Source: Oscillospiraceae bacterium (GTDB taxonomy: Bacteria; Bacillota; Clostridia; Oscillospirales; Acutalibacteraceae). Taken from it: a DNA stretch of 64,000 nucleotides. Under the pieces are notes generated by a model that was not told the origin of the DNA, did not search any database, and was given only the letters and a program-made list of their open reading frames with translations. The DNA lies in the NCBI GenBank assembly GCA_015066345.1, contig SVOQ01000001.1:1-64000 (forward strand), written 5' to 3'. Positions within the stretch are counted from its first letter, which is position 1. Each line of letters begins with the position of its first letter. The position numbers and the translations under genes are program-made. Positions 41,789 to 50,165 of this stretch are shown one piece after another.

Positions 41789-42985
41789 TTACGCTTCATA
41801 ATTTGCTGCAAGACCGCCCTCACTTGTTTCGCGGTATTTATGCATTAAATCTTTTCCTGTTTGATACATAGTATCAACAACAGTGTCAAATTTAACCTTT
41901 CTTGTTGCTGTTAGGAAGTTTGCCAAAGAAAGTGCGTTAATTGCTCTCATAGCGGCAACGGCATTTCTTTCGATACAGGGGATCTGAACAAGACCGCAAA
42001 CGGGGTCGCAGGTAAGACCTAAATAATGTTCCATTGCGTTTTCTGCCGCATACTCTATCTGGTCAAGGTCCATAAAGTGAAGCTCCGCAAGGGCGGCTGC
42101 CGCCATTGAACAGGCAGTACCGATTTCTGCCTGACAACCTGCCTCTGCACCGCTTATGGATGCATTCTGTTTTACTACATTACCTACAATTCCTCCGGCG
42201 GCGAGGGCTTTTGCAATCTCAAAATCTGTAAAGCCTTTTTTCTCCTGCATATAGTAAAGCACTGCAGGAAGAACACCCGATGCACCGCAAGTTGGTGCGG
42301 TTGTAATCATTCCGCCACCTGCGTTTTGTTCACTTGCCGCGTAAGCATAAGCACAAACGAGACGATTTTCACGGGTTTCGGGAGTTTCATCCATATGACG
42401 TTGAGCGTAAAGATATTTTGCTTTTCTTTCTACTTCAAGTCCTCCGGGTAAAATACCCTCCTGATAAAGTCCTTCGCGGATTGTAAGTTTCATTCTTTCC
42501 CAAATGGATTTGAGGAACGGGAATATTTCTTCGCCCTCGAATTTTGCCGCATAGTCACTTAATCTTAAGTGATGCATAAGGCAATAATCTTTGATTTCTT
42601 CAAAATTCTTCTGAGGATAAACCTCGGGAGCAGTAACTGCGGGGACACCTTCAATACGGATTTCACCGCCACCGATACTCATAGCACGTACCTTTGCAAT
42701 TTCCTCACCCTGTTTTAAAACAATAAAATCCATTGTATTAGGGTGGGGAAGGTTCTTTTCATCAGTATTAAAAATAATTTCATTTTCTGCTTTAAGAGTG
42801 GTTGATAATGCTTTATCCGTACCGTGACCCTCTCCCGTAAGAGCCAAAGAGCCGTAAAGAATAACTTTGACAAAATCAGCTTCCGGGTAAGTGTCATTAA
42901 TATATTCTGCGGCATATTGGGGTCCCATTGTGTGTGAGCTTGAGGGTCCGATACCTACTTTATAAAGTTTTCTTAAGGATTGCAT
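41789..42985 (-). CDS. L-serine dehydratase, iron-sulfur, single chain
   Basis: This 398-residue enzyme deaminates L-serine to pyruvate and ammonia using an oxygen-sensitive 4Fe-4S cluster. The beta-domain is at the N-terminus with VGIGPSSSHTMGPQ and GSLALTGEGHGTDKA; the alpha-domain follows in the same chain with TAPTCGASGVLPAVL, GCQAEIGTACSMAAAAL and LTCDPVCGLVQIPCIERN (cluster cysteines). Many Firmicutes split this into SdaAA and SdaAB; here they are fused, as in E. coli SdaA, but about 50 residues shorter. It overlaps the end of mnmA by 13 bases. An anaerobic life style is consistent with this enzyme. Confidence 0.92.
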   Translation of the reverse strand: MQSLRKLYKVGIGPSSSHTMGPQYAAEYINDTYPEADFVKVILYGSLALTGEGHGTDKALSTTLKAENEIIFNTDEKNLPHPNTMDFIVLKQGEEIAKVRAMSIGGGEIRIEGVPAVTAPEVYPQKNFEEIKDYCLMHHLRLSDYAAKFEGEEIFPFLKSIWERMKLTIREGLYQEGILPGGLEVERKAKYLYAQRHMDETPETRENRLVCAYAYAASEQNAGGGMITTAPTCGASGVLPAVLYYMQEKKGFTDFEIAKALAAGGIVGNVVKQNASISGAEAGCQAEIGTACSMAAAALAELHFMDLDQIEYAAENAMEHYLGLTCDPVCGLVQIPCIERNAVAAMRAINALSLANFLTATRKVKFDTVVDTMYQTGKDLMHKYRETSEGGLAANYEA

Positions 42986-44004
42986 ATTATTCCGCCTCCT
43001 ATTAATATGTCGTCGGTGTAAATTGCCGCGGTCTGTCCCGGTGCTGCAGCCCTCTGTGGCTCAGAGAATTCTATGAAAGCACCGGTTTCAGTGAATTTTA
43101 TAACCGCCTCAGCGGGTTTCGCGGCACAACGTATTTTTACAAAACAGGGTAAATCATCTTTGGGTATTTCCCCTGAAAGAAAACTTAAATCGTTAATGTA
43201 AATCTTCTGCGTGAAAAGTTCGTGGTTATCACCGATCGTAACAGTATTGTTTTCGGGGTTTATTGATATAACATACATCGGTTTACCGAATGCACCCAAG
43301 CCCTTTCGTTGACCGATGGTGTATTTGTATATTCCTTGGTGTGTGCCTAATTTCTTGCCGTCGGTGGAAAGAAAGTCACCGGGCAAAGCCTTGGGGTTAA
43401 ACTGTTTTTCAATAAATGAGATATAATCATTGTCGGGAATGAAACATACTTCCTGACTATCTTTTTTGTGTGCCACTTCAATACCGCGACTTTCTGCGAG
43501 AGCGCGTATTTCATCCTTGGTTAAATCACTTAAGGGAAACATTACGTGGGACAGAAGGTGTTGATTTAATCGGCAAAGGAAGTAACTCTGGTCCTTACCC
43601 GTGGGGTTTTTCTTAATATAATATTTGCCATCTCTTTCAACTATATCCGAGTAATGCCCCGTTGCTACATATTCGGCACCGTTTTTAAGAGCATAATCCA
43701 CCAATTTTCCGATTTTAATATTGGGATTACAAAAAACGCAGGGATTAGGAGTCAAACCCCGGAGATAGGCGTTACAAAAATAATCAGTAACTGATTTAAA
43801 ACTTTCACGCTCGTCAATAATATCAAGTGGGATACCTAACTTATCTGCTACTTTTTGAGCATCGGCAATGTCGCCGTCTGCAAGGTTTCCGGGTTTAAGA
43901 CGCAAGGTAACACCGCGGACATCATATCCACGATCCTTAAGAAGTATTGCCGCCGCGGCAGAATCAACTCCACCACTGAGGGCTACATAAACTAACTTGC
44001 TCAT
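42973..44004 (-). CDS. mnmA: tRNA-specific 2-thiouridylase
   Basis: This 343-residue ATP pyrophosphatase transfers sulfur to C2 of U34 in tRNA-Lys, Glu and Gln. It has the PP-loop ALSGGVDSAAAA, the catalytic cysteine region GLTPNPCVFCNP, ATGHYSDIV, DQSYFLCRL, second cysteine KDSQEVCFIPDND, and the C-terminal barrel with GQRKGLG. Start ATG 44004 follows TAAGGAGTAAT; an in-frame upstream start at 44025 is not supported. It overlaps the serine dehydratase start by 13 bases. The substrates tRNA-Glu and tRNA-Gln are those charged by gltX/glnS in this window. Confidence 0.95.
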   Translation of the reverse strand: MSKLVYVALSGGVDSAAAAILLKDRGYDVRGVTLRLKPGNLADGDIADAQKVADKLGIPLDIIDERESFKSVTDYFCNAYLRGLTPNPCVFCNPNIKIGKLVDYALKNGAEYVATGHYSDIVERDGKYYIKKNPTGKDQSYFLCRLNQHLLSHVMFPLSDLTKDEIRALAESRGIEVAHKKDSQEVCFIPDNDYISFIEKQFNPKALPGDFLSTDGKKLGTHQGIYKYTIGQRKGLGAFGKPMYVISINPENNTVTIGDNHELFTQKIYINDLSFLSGEIPKDDLPCFVKIRCAAKPAEAVIKFTETGAFIEFSEPQRAAAPGQTAAIYTDDILIGGGIICNP

Positions 44005-44101
44005 ATTACTCCTTATAACACTCATTTAGCATAAGTAAATAATAACATATACTATATAAAAAAGCAAAACAAATTTTCTTTTAAAAAAGCCGGAAAATCG
44101 C

Positions 44102-44130
44102 TTGATTTTTTTTTGCGGAAATAGTAAAAT
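44102..44130 (+). promoter_or_regulatory. Promoter of the PHP gene
   Basis: TTGATT (44102-44107) and TAAAAT (44125-44130), 17 bases apart, leaving a leader of about 150 bases. Confidence 0.5.
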
Positions 44131-44241
44131 ATTGTTAATGTAATATATTCGGGGTATTTCTGCTATTTTTACCGCAGTTTTCAACAACTGTATAATAAAA
44201 AGGCTTATTATCCCTTATATATCAAGGTTTTTAGGGTAAAT

Positions 44242-44274
44242 ATGGAAAAATCTCCGCACCTTGCGGAGCAGTGA
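44242..44274 (+). promoter_or_regulatory. Leader hairpin with a possible 10-residue leader peptide
   Basis: ATG 44242 to TGA 44274 reads MEKSPHLAEQ, with TTTTAGGGTAAAT before it. Within this frame CTCCGCA-CCT-TGCGGAG (44252-44268) forms a 7-bp hairpin directly upstream of the AAAGGA ribosome binding site of the PHP gene. A translated leader that melts the hairpin could gate expression; this is a suggestion only. Confidence 0.3.
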
Positions 44275-44288
44275 AAGGATGGATTATT

Positions 44289-45158
44289 TTGTCAGCGGAT
44301 TTACATTGCCATACCCGTTTATCTAACGGCTCTTTGGGCATCGAGGATTTAATTTTACTTGCTAAAAAGCGCGGCATTACAACAATAGCAATTACTGACC
44401 ACGACTGCCTCGCCGGAACGGTAAGGGGTAAGGTAATTGGCGAAAGACACGGTGTTACGGTTATTCCCGGTGTTGAACTTTCGGGTACCGATAAAACCAA
44501 CGGTCAGGAAATACATATGCTTTGCTACAAGCCCGACTTTCCGGACAGGCTTGAGGGTCTTTGCCGCCGCAGTTCTATAATCAGAAAAAAATCTTCCCAC
44601 CTTATGATGCTCAAAACTGCTCAACGTTATCCAATTACGCCTGAGTTCGTTGTTAAATGTGCTACGGGTTCAACAAATATCTTTAAAGTTCACATTATGC
44701 AGGCACTTATCGAAAACGGCTTTGCTGACAGAATTTACGGTGACCTTTACAAAAAACTTTTCTCATCCGACTCCGAGGGTAACATTAACCACGTTCCCGA
44801 ATATGAAGATATTTTTGATATCCTTAAGCAGATTCACGATGCGGGTGGTATTGCAGTACTTGCAAATCCCCAACGTTGTAAAAACGAGAAACTTATTGAT
44901 GAACTTGTTGAAGCAGGACTTGACGGTATCGAAGTTTATTCACCCGAACTCACCGACGAGGAAAAGGCTACATTTATAAAGTACGCAAAGAAAAAGAAAA
45001 TCCTCACAACGGGCGGTTCAAACTTCAAGGGTCTTTATAATAAAACCGTTCTTTCCGTGGGCGATTGCGACCTTCCCGATGAATGCGTTGCAGAACTTAA
45101 CACCTACAAAGCACGTAAGAAAAAATTAGAAAAGAAAAAAGCAACAGAAGCAAAATAA
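44289..45158 (+). CDS. PHP-domain phosphoesterase (YciV/RnmV-like)
   Basis: This 289-residue cytoplasmic protein has the PHP metal motifs ADLHCHTRLSNGS (N-terminal), ITDHDCLAGT, GVELSGTD and, further on, AVLANPQRCKN, IEVYSPELTDEE and LTTGGSNFKG, which replace the usual HP and SD-H signatures in part. Related proteins are 3',5'-nucleotide bisphosphate phosphatases or 5'-3' exoribonucleases of the YciV group; several hallmark His residues in the second half are altered, so the activity is uncertain. The start is TTG 44289, 9 bases from AAAGGA; GTG 44271 is in frame but overlaps the leader region. The C-terminus is lysine rich. Confidence 0.75.
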   Translation: MSADLHCHTRLSNGSLGIEDLILLAKKRGITTIAITDHDCLAGTVRGKVIGERHGVTVIPGVELSGTDKTNGQEIHMLCYKPDFPDRLEGLCRRSSIIRKKSSHLMMLKTAQRYPITPEFVVKCATGSTNIFKVHIMQALIENGFADRIYGDLYKKLFSSDSEGNINHVPEYEDIFDILKQIHDAGGIAVLANPQRCKNEKLIDELVEAGLDGIEVYSPELTDEEKATFIKYAKKKKILTTGGSNFKGLYNKTVLSVGDCDLPDECVAELNTYKARKKKLEKKKATEAK

Positions 45159-45165
45159 AACAAAT

Positions 45166-45191
45166 GGGAGTTTCGCAAAAACGAAACTCCC
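45166..45191. terminator. Terminator, mainly for the tadA-luxS direction
   Basis: GGGAGTTTCG (45166-45175) pairs with CGAAACTCCC (45182-45191). The minus-strand flank is ATTTGTTTTATTTT; the plus-strand flank is T-poor. Confidence 0.8.
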
Positions 45192-45198
45192 TAAACTA

Positions 45199-46131
45199 TT
45201 AGTAAATCATATCCGCGGTGGTCCAGTTTTTGAGTATTTCTTTCTGGTCTGCCGCTTCTTTTTTTGCACCGTCTAAATCGTGGTCGCGATAGTTACCGCA
45301 TTCAACGGCGCTTACACCGGGAACATCACCCTCAAAGGTTTCAATGAATGCGAGAGCATCCTGAGTTAATTTAAGGGCTTCACCGTGGGTCATACCCGTT
45401 GTCAAAAAGTAGAAACCTGTTCTGCAACCCATAGGACCGAAGTAAATAATATTATCTTTAAATTTACTGTTTCTGACGAACGTTGCAAAAAGATGTTCAA
45501 GGGTGTGTATAGCACCATTTTCCATAACTTCTTCAACATTGGGGCGACGTGTTCTTATGTCATAAGTGACTACATCCCCGTCAATTCGGGAAATGTACAT
45601 ACCCCTTAATAATTTAGTATGGTCAACAGTAAAACTTGCGATTTTTTCCATAGATGTATTTTCCTTTTCTTTTATATTGTTCTGTGTCTTTTCGCGTAAG
45701 GATTTGAAAAAGACAGAGAGCATTTCGGCACATTCGTTTTCCATAAATCCCCCTTCATAAATAGGGGTAAAACTGAAATTGCTTGTAAAAAGATTTGTTA
45801 CGGAGCCACAAGCACCGTTCTTTTTATCCCACGCACCGAAAGTTACTTTTTTGATACGTGAATTTATAATAGCACCGGCACACATAGGGCAGGGCTCAAG
45901 GGTAACGTACATTTCACATTCCCAGAGTCGCCAACCACCAAGACGGCTACAAGCCTCGTTTATGGCTTCAATTTCCGCATGATGAAGGGCATTTTTAACC
46001 TTTTCGCGACGGTTTCTGCCCCTGCCGATAATTTTATTTCCTATTGTGACTACTGCACCAACGGGAACTTCCCCTTCTTCGGCAGAAAGTTTCGCAAGAC
46101 GCAGAGCCTCTCTCATAAAAGTTTCTTTCAT
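45199..46131 (-). CDS. tadA-luxS: Fusion of tRNA adenosine deaminase TadA and S-ribosylhomocysteine lyase LuxS
   Basis: One uninterrupted frame of 310 residues holds two complete enzymes. Residues 1-145 are TadA, which converts A34 to inosine: EVPVGAVVTIGNKIIGRG, HAE (51-53) and PCPMC (80-84). Residues 161-310 are LuxS, which cleaves S-ribosylhomocysteine to homocysteine and DPD (the AI-2 precursor): HTLEH (209-213, zinc His), GPMGCRTGFY (Cys236), AVECGNYRDHD (zinc Cys278). Both have normal lengths. The joining linker REKTQNNIKEKENTS is hydrophilic. LuxS begins at an internal ATG (Met161) preceded at a distance by AAAAGGAAA, so separate initiation is also possible. The bifunctional arrangement links tRNA editing and methyl-cycle/quorum chemistry only by expression, as far as is known. 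Confidence 0.9.
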   Translation of the reverse strand: MKETFMREALRLAKLSAEEGEVPVGAVVTIGNKIIGRGRNRREKVKNALHHAEIEAINEACSRLGGWRLWECEMYVTLEPCPMCAGAIINSRIKKVTFGAWDKKNGACGSVTNLFTSNFSFTPIYEGGFMENECAEMLSVFFKSLREKTQNNIKEKENTSMEKIASFTVDHTKLLRGMYISRIDGDVVTYDIRTRRPNVEEVMENGAIHTLEHLFATFVRNSKFKDNIIYFGPMGCRTGFYFLTTGMTHGEALKLTQDALAFIETFEGDVPGVSAVECGNYRDHDLDGAKKEAADQKEILKNWTTADMIY

Positions 46132-46132
46132 T

Positions 46133-47545
46133 TTAACTCAATAAACTGTTTAAATCCATAAGTGATGATGCGATTACCAAGGAAATTGCCTGGAAAGTGT
46201 AAAGGATGGTGGCAATAATCATACCGGGGGAACTCATAAATTTCCTGAATTTTTTTGCGGATGAGAAATTGGGTATTTTTGAGGGCTTTTTGAGAATAAA
46301 ATCCTTTTTGTAGAAAATGAGGTAAAATATAAGTGCTATAACACCCAAAACAATACCGCCGATGGATGCAATATAGTAGAACATATTTGCAGTGTTTTCA
46401 TCAAAATATTGTATTAGAACCGTGGAAACACAGGACATACCGTTGTTCATTGCGTGAACAATAATGGCGGGCCATAAGCTGTCGGTAGCAATAGTAATAT
46501 AAGCGAAGAAAAGACCGCAAATAAAAGCAAAGGGAATCTGTGTGAAATTGCCGTGGAATAATCCGAAAATAAATGCGGAACCAAAAATCGCAAAGGTGTT
46601 GCCGTATTTTTGCATTGATGTCATCAGTACGCCACGCATTGAAAATTCTTCAATAAGGGGCGGAATAACGGCAATACCGATAAACATAAGAATAATATCC
46701 GCTATGCCTGTGGGATTGTCAAATGAAGTATATCCCGAGTCGATGCCGATAGCAGAAAAAAGAGCGGCAATAAAGGAAACTATATAGTTTGCCGCCATAC
46801 AACCCCCAAAGGCTATAAGGATAAGAAGAAGTGTCTTAAGGGGTTTTTTAGGTGCATTAAGTTTAATGGTGGATTTGTATTTCTTTTCTTTGGTTGTTTT
46901 ATCGGTAATCTTTTTGAGTAAAAGATGAAGACCAAAGAATGTACCGCCGATAAGAAATACCGAGAGAATTAAGTTTAAGAATAACATTTCGCCGAAACCG
47001 AAGGACATGGATTCCATAAGGTTTCCGTTGCTGAGCCCTGTAAAAAGCATCCAGATAAAAGTAATAACTGAACCCTCAAAATTTGTACGCAAAAAGCAGA
47101 CAACAAGGGCAAAACCCGCTAAATTACCCAAGGTACGTAAGGTTTTTGAATCTTTTTTCTCTTGTAACTTTTTCGCCTGTTGCTCCTGTAAATATGAATT
47201 GTTGAGTATACCGCTTGCGGTGGGGTTGCCGTAGTGGTATTGGGGAGCATTACCGTTTTGGGCATTATTGTAAATTGCCGACGGGGACTGGGTATTCCCG
47301 GTGGGCATACTTCTGTAAACGGGCGTCTGTTGAGCCGACGGAGTATAAGAGGGCACATTGTAAGCAACGGTGCCCGGTTGTTTCGAATAGTTATTATAAA
47401 AAGTTTGTTGGTTAACGCTCGGTTGAGGTGCATTCTGATTGTTGGATTGCACGGGTTGTGCAGGTCTTTCAATATAGGGCTTTGCACCGTTTACGGGAGC
47501 GTTATTTAACGGATTAGTAATATTGTTAGTGGTATTATTTTCCAT
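46133..47545 (-). CDS. CPBP-family intramembrane metalloprotease
   Basis: This 470-residue protein begins with a long cytoplasmic Asn/Gln/Pro/Tyr-rich region (1-130), then eight or so membrane helices. It has the ABI/CPBP motifs PPLIEEFSMRGVL (EExxxR), FIFGLFHGNFTQIPFAF (FxxxH) and WPAIIVHAMNNG (HxxxN). These glutamate/histidine proteases cleave membrane substrates or act in bacteriocin self-immunity and peptide maturation. Start ATG 47545 is 7 bases from GGAAGG; the ATG two codons upstream is too close to it. Its stop is 1 base before the tadA-luxS start, so they form an operon. Confidence 0.88.
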   Translation of the reverse strand: MENNTTNNITNPLNNAPVNGAKPYIERPAQPVQSNNQNAPQPSVNQQTFYNNYSKQPGTVAYNVPSYTPSAQQTPVYRSMPTGNTQSPSAIYNNAQNGNAPQYHYGNPTASGILNNSYLQEQQAKKLQEKKDSKTLRTLGNLAGFALVVCFLRTNFEGSVITFIWMLFTGLSNGNLMESMSFGFGEMLFLNLILSVFLIGGTFFGLHLLLKKITDKTTKEKKYKSTIKLNAPKKPLKTLLLILIAFGGCMAANYIVSFIAALFSAIGIDSGYTSFDNPTGIADIILMFIGIAVIPPLIEEFSMRGVLMTSMQKYGNTFAIFGSAFIFGLFHGNFTQIPFAFICGLFFAYITIATDSLWPAIIVHAMNNGMSCVSTVLIQYFDENTANMFYYIASIGGIVLGVIALIFYLIFYKKDFILKKPSKIPNFSSAKKFRKFMSSPGMIIATILYTFQAISLVIASSLMDLNSLLS

Positions 47546-47649
47546 AACCATACCTTCCACACAATTTAATATATAAATTATATCAACAACTATACCAAAT
47601 ATCAACAGATAAATTGTGTATATAAAATGAATTTTTACAATATGTAGTG

Positions 47650-47678
47650 TTGCGAAAAAACGTAAAACAGGGTATAAT
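47650..47678 (+). promoter_or_regulatory. Promoter of zapA-dut-mnmE
   Basis: TTGCGA (47650-47655) and consensus TATAAT (47673-47678), 17-base spacing, 31 bases before the zapA ATG. Confidence 0.65.
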
Positions 47679-47709
47679 CTTTCTATGAAAATTTTTAAGG
47701 ATGGTTACC

Positions 47710-48060
47710 ATGGATAAAAAAGTACACAAATTAAATATCGCCGGTGAAGAATACCGCATTGTTTCCGACGAATCTACCGAATATATGCAGGATTTAGCCC
47801 GTGAGGTTGACGCTAAAATGACAACCATTCTCAGGGGTAGCCACGTTTCTACAACACAGGCGGCGATTCTTGTTGCTTTGCAGTATGCGGATGATGCAAC
47901 TAAAAATAGCGGCAATGCCGATACTTTGCGTTCACAACTTAAAGCATACCTTGAGGATGCGGCTCAGGCAAAGAGTGAAAGAGATTTTTATAAACGTGAA
48001 CTTGAAAGAATTAAAGCTGTAAATAACGCCGAAGAAAACAATATCGGCAGACTCTGGTGA
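47710..48060 (+). CDS. zapA: Cell division protein ZapA
   Basis: This 116-residue protein has the ZapA globular domain (KVHKLNIAGEEYRIVSDESTEYMQDLAREVD, then STTQAAILVALQYADD) and a C-terminal coiled coil (AQAKSERDFYKRELERIKAV). ZapA cross-links FtsZ filaments at midcell. Start ATG 47710 follows AAGGATGG; an in-frame ATG 9 bases upstream abuts that site. It begins the operon with dut and mnmE. Confidence 0.88.
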   Translation: MDKKVHKLNIAGEEYRIVSDESTEYMQDLAREVDAKMTTILRGSHVSTTQAAILVALQYADDATKNSGNADTLRSQLKAYLEDAAQAKSERDFYKRELERIKAVNNAEENNIGRLW

Positions 48061-48064
48061 TAGT

Positions 48065-48508
48065 ATGGAAATTTTAAAAATAAAAAAATTGCGTGAGGAT
48101 GCCAAAGTCCCCAACAGAGCCACTTCGGGTAGTGCGGGTCTTGACCTTTGTGCAAGTATTTCTGAGCCAATAACCCTTGAGGGCGGTGCTACCGCCGTAA
48201 TTCCTACGGGTATTGCTATTGCTCTTCCATCGGCGGAATACGGTGCATTTGTATTTCCCCGTAGCGGTATTGCCGTAAAACACGGTATAGGACTTCTTAA
48301 TTCCGTTGGCGTTATTGATAGTGACTACCGTGGCGAGATTATGGTCGGTGTTATAAACCAGATAAATACACCCTACACCATTCAACCCGGTGAAAGAATA
48401 GCCCAGATGGTTATTATGCCCGTATCAATGATGCCTGTTGAAGAGGTTTCGGACCTTGACGAAACAGTGCGTGGTGCAGGTGGCTTCGGCTCAACGGGTA
48501 AAAACTAA
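48065..48508 (+). CDS. dut: dUTP diphosphatase
   Basis: This 147-residue trimeric dUTPase hydrolyses dUTP to dUMP and pyrophosphate, keeping uracil out of DNA. The five motifs are present: SAGLDLCA (1), FPRSGIAVKHG (2), GVIDSDYRGEIMVGVIN (3), GERIAQMVIMP (4) and the C-terminal RGAGGFGSTG (5). It lies 4 bases after zapA. Confidence 0.96.
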   Translation: MEILKIKKLREDAKVPNRATSGSAGLDLCASISEPITLEGGATAVIPTGIAIALPSAEYGAFVFPRSGIAVKHGIGLLNSVGVIDSDYRGEIMVGVINQINTPYTIQPGERIAQMVIMPVSMMPVEEVSDLDETVRGAGGFGSTGKN

Positions 48509-48531
48509 AATTTGTAATTACAGGTGATTTT

Positions 48532-49899
48532 TTGTCAACTATTGCTGCTATTGCTACCGCACAGGCGGCGGCAGGTTTAGGTACAATTAAAATATCCGGT
48601 GAAAATGCGCTGACCGTTGCGGACAGCGTTTTTTCTGCTGTTTCGGGTAAAAAAATTTGTGACACCCCAGGTTACAGAGCCCTTTACGGTAAGGTGCACG
48701 ATGGAGAAACTATCCTTGACGATGCAGTTGCCCTCGTTTTCAGAGCACCAAAGAGTTACACGGGCGAGGATGTTGTTGAAATCAGTTGCCACGGCGGACT
48801 TTTTATATTAAAGAGAGTTCTCAGGGCGGTGCTTAATGCGGGTGCTGTCCCTGCGGAGGGTGGCGAATTCACAAAAAGAGCATTCCTTAACGGAAAAATG
48901 GATTTATCCGAGGCGGAGGCGGTTATGTCATTAATTTCCGCATCGGGTGAGGAAGCAAGAGCGGCAACACTCAATGCTCTTGACGGTGCTTTGAGCCGTG
49001 AAATTGCCGACTGTCGCGATAAATTGGCACTTACTGCCGCGTTTATGGCGGCTTGGGTTGATTACCCCGACGACGAAATTCCCGAACTTTCGGATGATGA
49101 AATGAATGCAACCCTTACGGATGTTAGCGAGAGACTCGAGAAACTCCTTGCGGGATTTGATGCGGGTAAAGCAATTCTTGATGGCATTGATACTGCAATT
49201 GTCGGTAAACCCAATGTGGGAAAATCAACGCTTCTTAATGCCCTCGCAGGTAGTGAACGTGCTATTGTAACCTCAGTTGCGGGTACAACACGTGATGTGC
49301 TTGAGGAAACGGTCAGGGTGGGAAATATTACCCTGAGACTTGCGGATACGGCGGGAATAAGAGAAAACACTGACGATATAATCGAAAAAATCGGTGTTGA
49401 AAGAGCCAAAGAAAGATTTGACAGGGCTAGTCTTGTTCTTATGGTGCTTGATGCTCAGAATGAATTTTCCGAAGACGATAAGGCACTTCTCGGAATGTGT
49501 AACAATAAAAATACAGTAGTAATTATCAATAAAACTGACGGCGAAGTTAAACTTCCCGCCTGTGAACTTGAAAAATATACAAACGCCCCCATTGTTGAAA
49601 TGTCCGCAAAAAACCGACAGGGTATTGATGACCTTACTAAAGCGGTTGAAAATGTTGTGGGTACTGCGGGATTTGACCCTTCTGCCCCCCTTATTACAAC
49701 GGAGCGTCAACGAAATTGCGTTGTAAAAGCGGCGGAAAATATACGCGAGGCTCTTGACGGTCTTGCAATGGGTATAACCCCCGATGCCATAAATGTCTGT
49801 ATCGACTGTGCTATCGAAAACTTATCTGTTTTAACAGGTGAAAAAGCAACAGAAACGGTAGTTACAGAAGTATTTAAAAACTTCTGTGTAGGAAAATAA
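48532..49899 (+). CDS. mnmE: tRNA modification GTPase
   Basis: This 455-residue GTPase partners MnmG for the cmnm5U34 modification. It has an N-terminal tetrahydrofolate-binding domain (IAAIATAQAAAGLGTIKISG; SYTGEDVVEISCHGG), a helical domain with GEFTKRAFLNGKMDLSEAEAV, and a G domain: GKPNVGKSTLLNAL, AGTTRD, DTAGIR, NKTD. The C-terminal Cys motif (normally CxGK) is FCVGK. The start is TTG 48532 behind AGGTGATTT. It is the third gene after zapA and dut. Confidence 0.95.
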   Translation: MSTIAAIATAQAAAGLGTIKISGENALTVADSVFSAVSGKKICDTPGYRALYGKVHDGETILDDAVALVFRAPKSYTGEDVVEISCHGGLFILKRVLRAVLNAGAVPAEGGEFTKRAFLNGKMDLSEAEAVMSLISASGEEARAATLNALDGALSREIADCRDKLALTAAFMAAWVDYPDDEIPELSDDEMNATLTDVSERLEKLLAGFDAGKAILDGIDTAIVGKPNVGKSTLLNALAGSERAIVTSVAGTTRDVLEETVRVGNITLRLADTAGIRENTDDIIEKIGVERAKERFDRASLVLMVLDAQNEFSEDDKALLGMCNNKNTVVIINKTDGEVKLPACELEKYTNAPIVEMSAKNRQGIDDLTKAVENVVGTAGFDPSAPLITTERQRNCVVKAAENIREALDGLAMGITPDAINVCIDCAIENLSVLTGEKATETVVTEVFKNFCVGK

Positions 49900-49912
49900 T
49901 TTGCGATATTTT

Positions 49913-49990
49913 GCGAGTAACTTGATTTAGTTCACTTGACGTACCTTTGTACGCCTACGCTCACTAAATCTGCGTTTCTCATCAAAATCT
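49913..49990 (+). repeat. Intergenic palindromic repeat (family B, copy 1)
   Basis: A 78-base element beginning GCGAGTAACTTGATTTAG. Its core GATTTAGTTCACTTGACGTAC, a CTTT turn and GTACGCCTACGCTCACTAAATC form an imperfect palindrome. It matches the element at 58053-58130 at about 65 of 78 positions by eye. Located after mnmE; no ORF is supported. Confidence 0.75.
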
Positions 49991-50023
49991 CACAAATTAT
50001 AAAAAGTGGTATTATTTGATGAA

Positions 50024-50054
50024 AAAACCCCGTCTGCATTGCAGATGGGGTTTT
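50024..50054. terminator. Strong bidirectional terminator
   Basis: AAAACCCCGTCTGC (50024-50037), ATT loop, GCAGATGGGGTTTT (50041-50054), one G-T pair; closes the zapA-dut-mnmE operon. Confidence 0.9.
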
Positions 50055-50165
50055 CAATTCGTAATTCGTAATGCTTAATGCGTAATTATCGGGACCTGCG
50101 GTCGGCATTTTTAAAATCGGCGTTAGCCAATTTAATTACGCATTACGAATTATGAATTACGCATT
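50055..50165. repeat. MITE-like element with about 30-bp terminal inverted repeats
   Basis: AATTCGTAATTCGTAATGCTTAATGCGTAATTA at the left end is inverted at the right end (TAATTACGCATTACG followed by AATTATGAATTACGCATT), with a few mismatches. The centre has small hairpins, CGGGACC-TGC-GGTCGG and a GGC/GCC stem. It looks like a non-autonomous mobile repeat. The right end supplies the last codons and stop of the adjacent GNAT gene. Confidence 0.65.

Noticed and set aside
45620-45690. Two separate genes, tadA and luxS
   Set aside because: No stop or frameshift is visible between them; the frame is continuous through the linker, so a fusion is the direct reading, although internal initiation remains possible.
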